From Emmonsiellopsis sp. PD_33 (Eukaryota > Ascomycota > Eurotiomycetes > Onygenales > Ajellomycetaceae): 64,000 nucleotides of DNA. Under the pieces are notes generated by a model. The model saw only the letters and a program-made list of their open reading frames with translations, was not told the origin of the DNA and did no database searches. A program made the translations under genes and the position numbers. This document shows positions 62,140 through 64,000 of this stretch, piece after piece. The stretch spans positions 21,685-85,684 of the forward strand of contig JANTQF010000140.1 in assembly GCA_032988165.1 (NCBI GenBank). Direction: 5' to 3'. Each line of letters opens with the position of its first letter. Within the stretch, counting starts at the first letter, position 1.

Positions 62140-63930
62140 TGAGTGGATGCAGCAGTGGCATGGAAACAATTTACCATTGCATTGTCCCTTTATTTGGGGT
62201 TTATGCTCGAAAAGCAGCATAATCCAATCCAATCCATATTACGACGTCTTTGATTGTCATGTTCTCTCCTGCATTGCATTACGTCTGTCCCTGTTTGAGT
62301 TTTGTTTAGTTTTAGCCTCGTCTTGCATTCCCTTGCCCTACCCTACCATACCATCCCAATGATCAATCTCAATATCCAAATCACACAACACAGCCCCCTT
62401 CCCCCCGCCGTGCAAGCCTAGTTGGGGAGGACGTATCGCCTGATGGACACCCATCTTATCCTACTCTATCAACCACCTCTTCTCTCACGCGAACGCCATT
62501 TCGAGGGCAGGGGTCAAATCGATACAACGAGCGGGTGTTCATCACGCTAGCGAGGTTGGAGAAGAAGACTGAGGAGCACCTCCGGAACATCCACAGCACG
62601 GGGTCACGCTCTTCGAGTTCGTGAAAGGAAGGGTGAGGTGCGGGCGAGTGCGTGGGCGTGTGCTTGATTGATATATATCGAAATTTCCCATTTCCTTCTC
62701 TTTTGTTTACGGACATGGATGGTATGGAATGGCATGGCATGATAACGAGAGGTAATTAGCTGTGGCTGGCTAATGGGTGGCTGGGTGGCAGATTTGCATG
62801 ATTTGGTTTTTCTCGTAATCGGTTTGCGCTGCTGGTTGGTTGGTTGGTTGGTTGGTTGGTTGGTTGGTTGGCATTTCTTCCCCCTTTTTTTCTTTTCTGC
62901 GTTTGTGGGTGGGTGGGTGGTGATGTGTTTTTTTTTTTTTTAGTTATTTTCTTTTGTCTATATATATAAATATTTATTTTATACATCATGATAACGTATA
63001 TATTGTCTCCTCTTCTGGTGGTTGTTTCCTGTTAGGTGGTAAATGTTTTTTTAAAGCTGGTTGGTTAGTTGGTGTAGTTAATAAATCCAGCCAGCCCCTG
63101 ATTACCTACTTCCAATCTCCCCCCTCCCCCAATTATACATACCCCTCCCTCCTCACCTTGTATTCAATTAATAGAAGCAAGCTACTATACTACACATGAA
63201 ATGATAATATCACCCATGTGCCTTTTTCATTTAAGGGGTGAGTAAGTTTGAACTTTATTTTCTTCTCTTCCCTCTGGCTATATTTTCCAAGTCCTACTTA
63301 TCTACCTACCTACCTCACTATTTCTAAACCTTTTATCATCTAGTTAAAGGGAATTCATATATGTGTTGATGTATTTAGTCTGTCTCTCTGGTTATTTAAT
63401 TATCTATTTGTTTAATCTGTCTTTAGGAACAAAAGAGAGAGAAAAGAAAGAAAAGAAGCCTATATAAATTGTCTCTATTTATATTAGTAGTTAGTGGGCT
63501 ATCTATCTATCTATCTATCTATCTATCCATATAATAACCAGTAAAGAAACAAAGCAAGAAGAAGAAGGTAAAAAAGAGAAGAAAAGTTTTCATTTCAAAC
63601 TCATATAAACCAACCTCCTAATAATGATATAAAATCGCTATGCTATGCTATGTAATGAGTATAATATACCACAATGCTATGTCATCCCATCCATCAATCC
63701 ATCAATCAATCCATCCATCAATCAATCCATCTACATATATCTATACTATAGACCCTGCAGGTATCTACCTACTCATCTATCTACCCATCTATCCATCCAT
63801 CTTACCCAAAAACACACCAACCCCCCCCCCCCCCCCCCCCACCAACCCCACCAACACCCCCCCCCCCCCCACCCCCCACCCACCCCCCCCACCGCCGCCT
63901 CCCCCGCACACCACACCCACACCACCCGAC
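62140..63930. other. 3' flank and simple-repeat region
   Basis: No gene is seen. Simple repeats: GGTT at 62,833-62,871, poly-T near 62,930, CTAT at 63,499-63,528, CCAT/CAAT mixtures at 63,690-63,805, and C-runs at 63,821-63,840 and 63,857-63,870. The region 63,200-63,760 is AT-rich with intact CpG only sparsely present. Confidence 0.6.
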
Positions 63931-64000
63931 CTACTCCACCCCGGCCGCCGCCGCCCAGAACCGAGCCATCAACGCAGCGGCGACGATACGCGTCCGCGGC
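63931..64000 (-). CDS. Possible C-terminus of a truncated minus-strand gene
   Basis: The last 70 bp are GC-rich and CpG-rich. One minus-strand frame reads RIVAAALMARFWAAAAGVE and stops at TAG (63,933-63,931). The window edge cuts it. There is no domain; other frames are also open, so support is weak. Confidence 0.25.
   Translation of the reverse strand, partial: PRTRIVAAALMARFWAAAAGVE

Noticed and set aside
63821..63870. Telomere
   Set aside because: Runs are plain C, not CCCTAA/TTAGGG, and coding-like GC-rich sequence follows.

Overview
The window looks like a filamentous ascomycete chromosome. The best fit is Eurotiomycetes, order Onygenales, perhaps an Ajellomycetaceae (Blastomyces/Emmonsia-type) genome. 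Reasons: short spliceosomal introns (about 50-90 bp) with GTRNGT, CTRAY and YAG signals, typical ascomycete proteins (CFEM-rhodopsin receptor, MetR/Cys-3 bZIP, CHL4/CENP-N, TRAPPC13), and a sharp split into an AT-rich transposon block and a gene-rich block. The species is inferred, not proven.

Left block (1-31,076): repeat-derived and almost without CpG; by eye I find a single CG (near 20,942) before 31,077. Three Ty3/gypsy chromodomain elements are nested inside each other. Element B (4,630-28,918, minus strand, 161-bp LTRs) was hit by element A (9,274-22,566, plus strand, 254-bp LTRs). The 3' LTR of A was then hit by element C (14,691-22,415, plus strand, 460-bp LTRs). Each element has 5-bp target duplications. 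All three are damaged by C-to-T/G-to-A changes (RIP or methyl-C deamination). B carries an extra ~930-codon frame after pol. C carries an antisense, intron-containing Cys-rich/coiled-coil gene between pol and its 3' LTR. A second gene of the same architecture, not obviously inside an element, lies at 2,136-3,457. A degenerate Tc1/mariner-type transposase lies at about 29,580-30,800, and a 173-bp tandem repeat at 3,575-4,210.

Right block (31,077-64,000): normal base composition and CpG content. Genes in order: cytochrome P450 (minus), CFEM/PTH11-type 7-TM receptor (plus), secreted alpha/beta hydrolase (plus), DENN-C1 protein (minus), a long stretch without recognisable genes (45.7-50.8 kb), a frameshifted APH-like kinase pseudogene (minus), TRAPPC13/DUF974 (minus, with a 7-nt micro-exon), SWIM-RING protein (plus), CHL4/CENP-N kinetochore protein (minus), and the MetR/Cys-3-type sulfur regulator (plus, with one ~600-bp intron). 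The window ends in simple repeats, poly-C tracts and perhaps the C-terminus of another minus-strand gene.

No pathway links all the genes. P450, receptor and hydrolase form an accessory trio next to the repeat block. The DENN, TRAPPC13, SWIM-RING, CHL4 and MetR genes are housekeeping (membrane traffic, ubiquitin, kinetochore, sulfur control).
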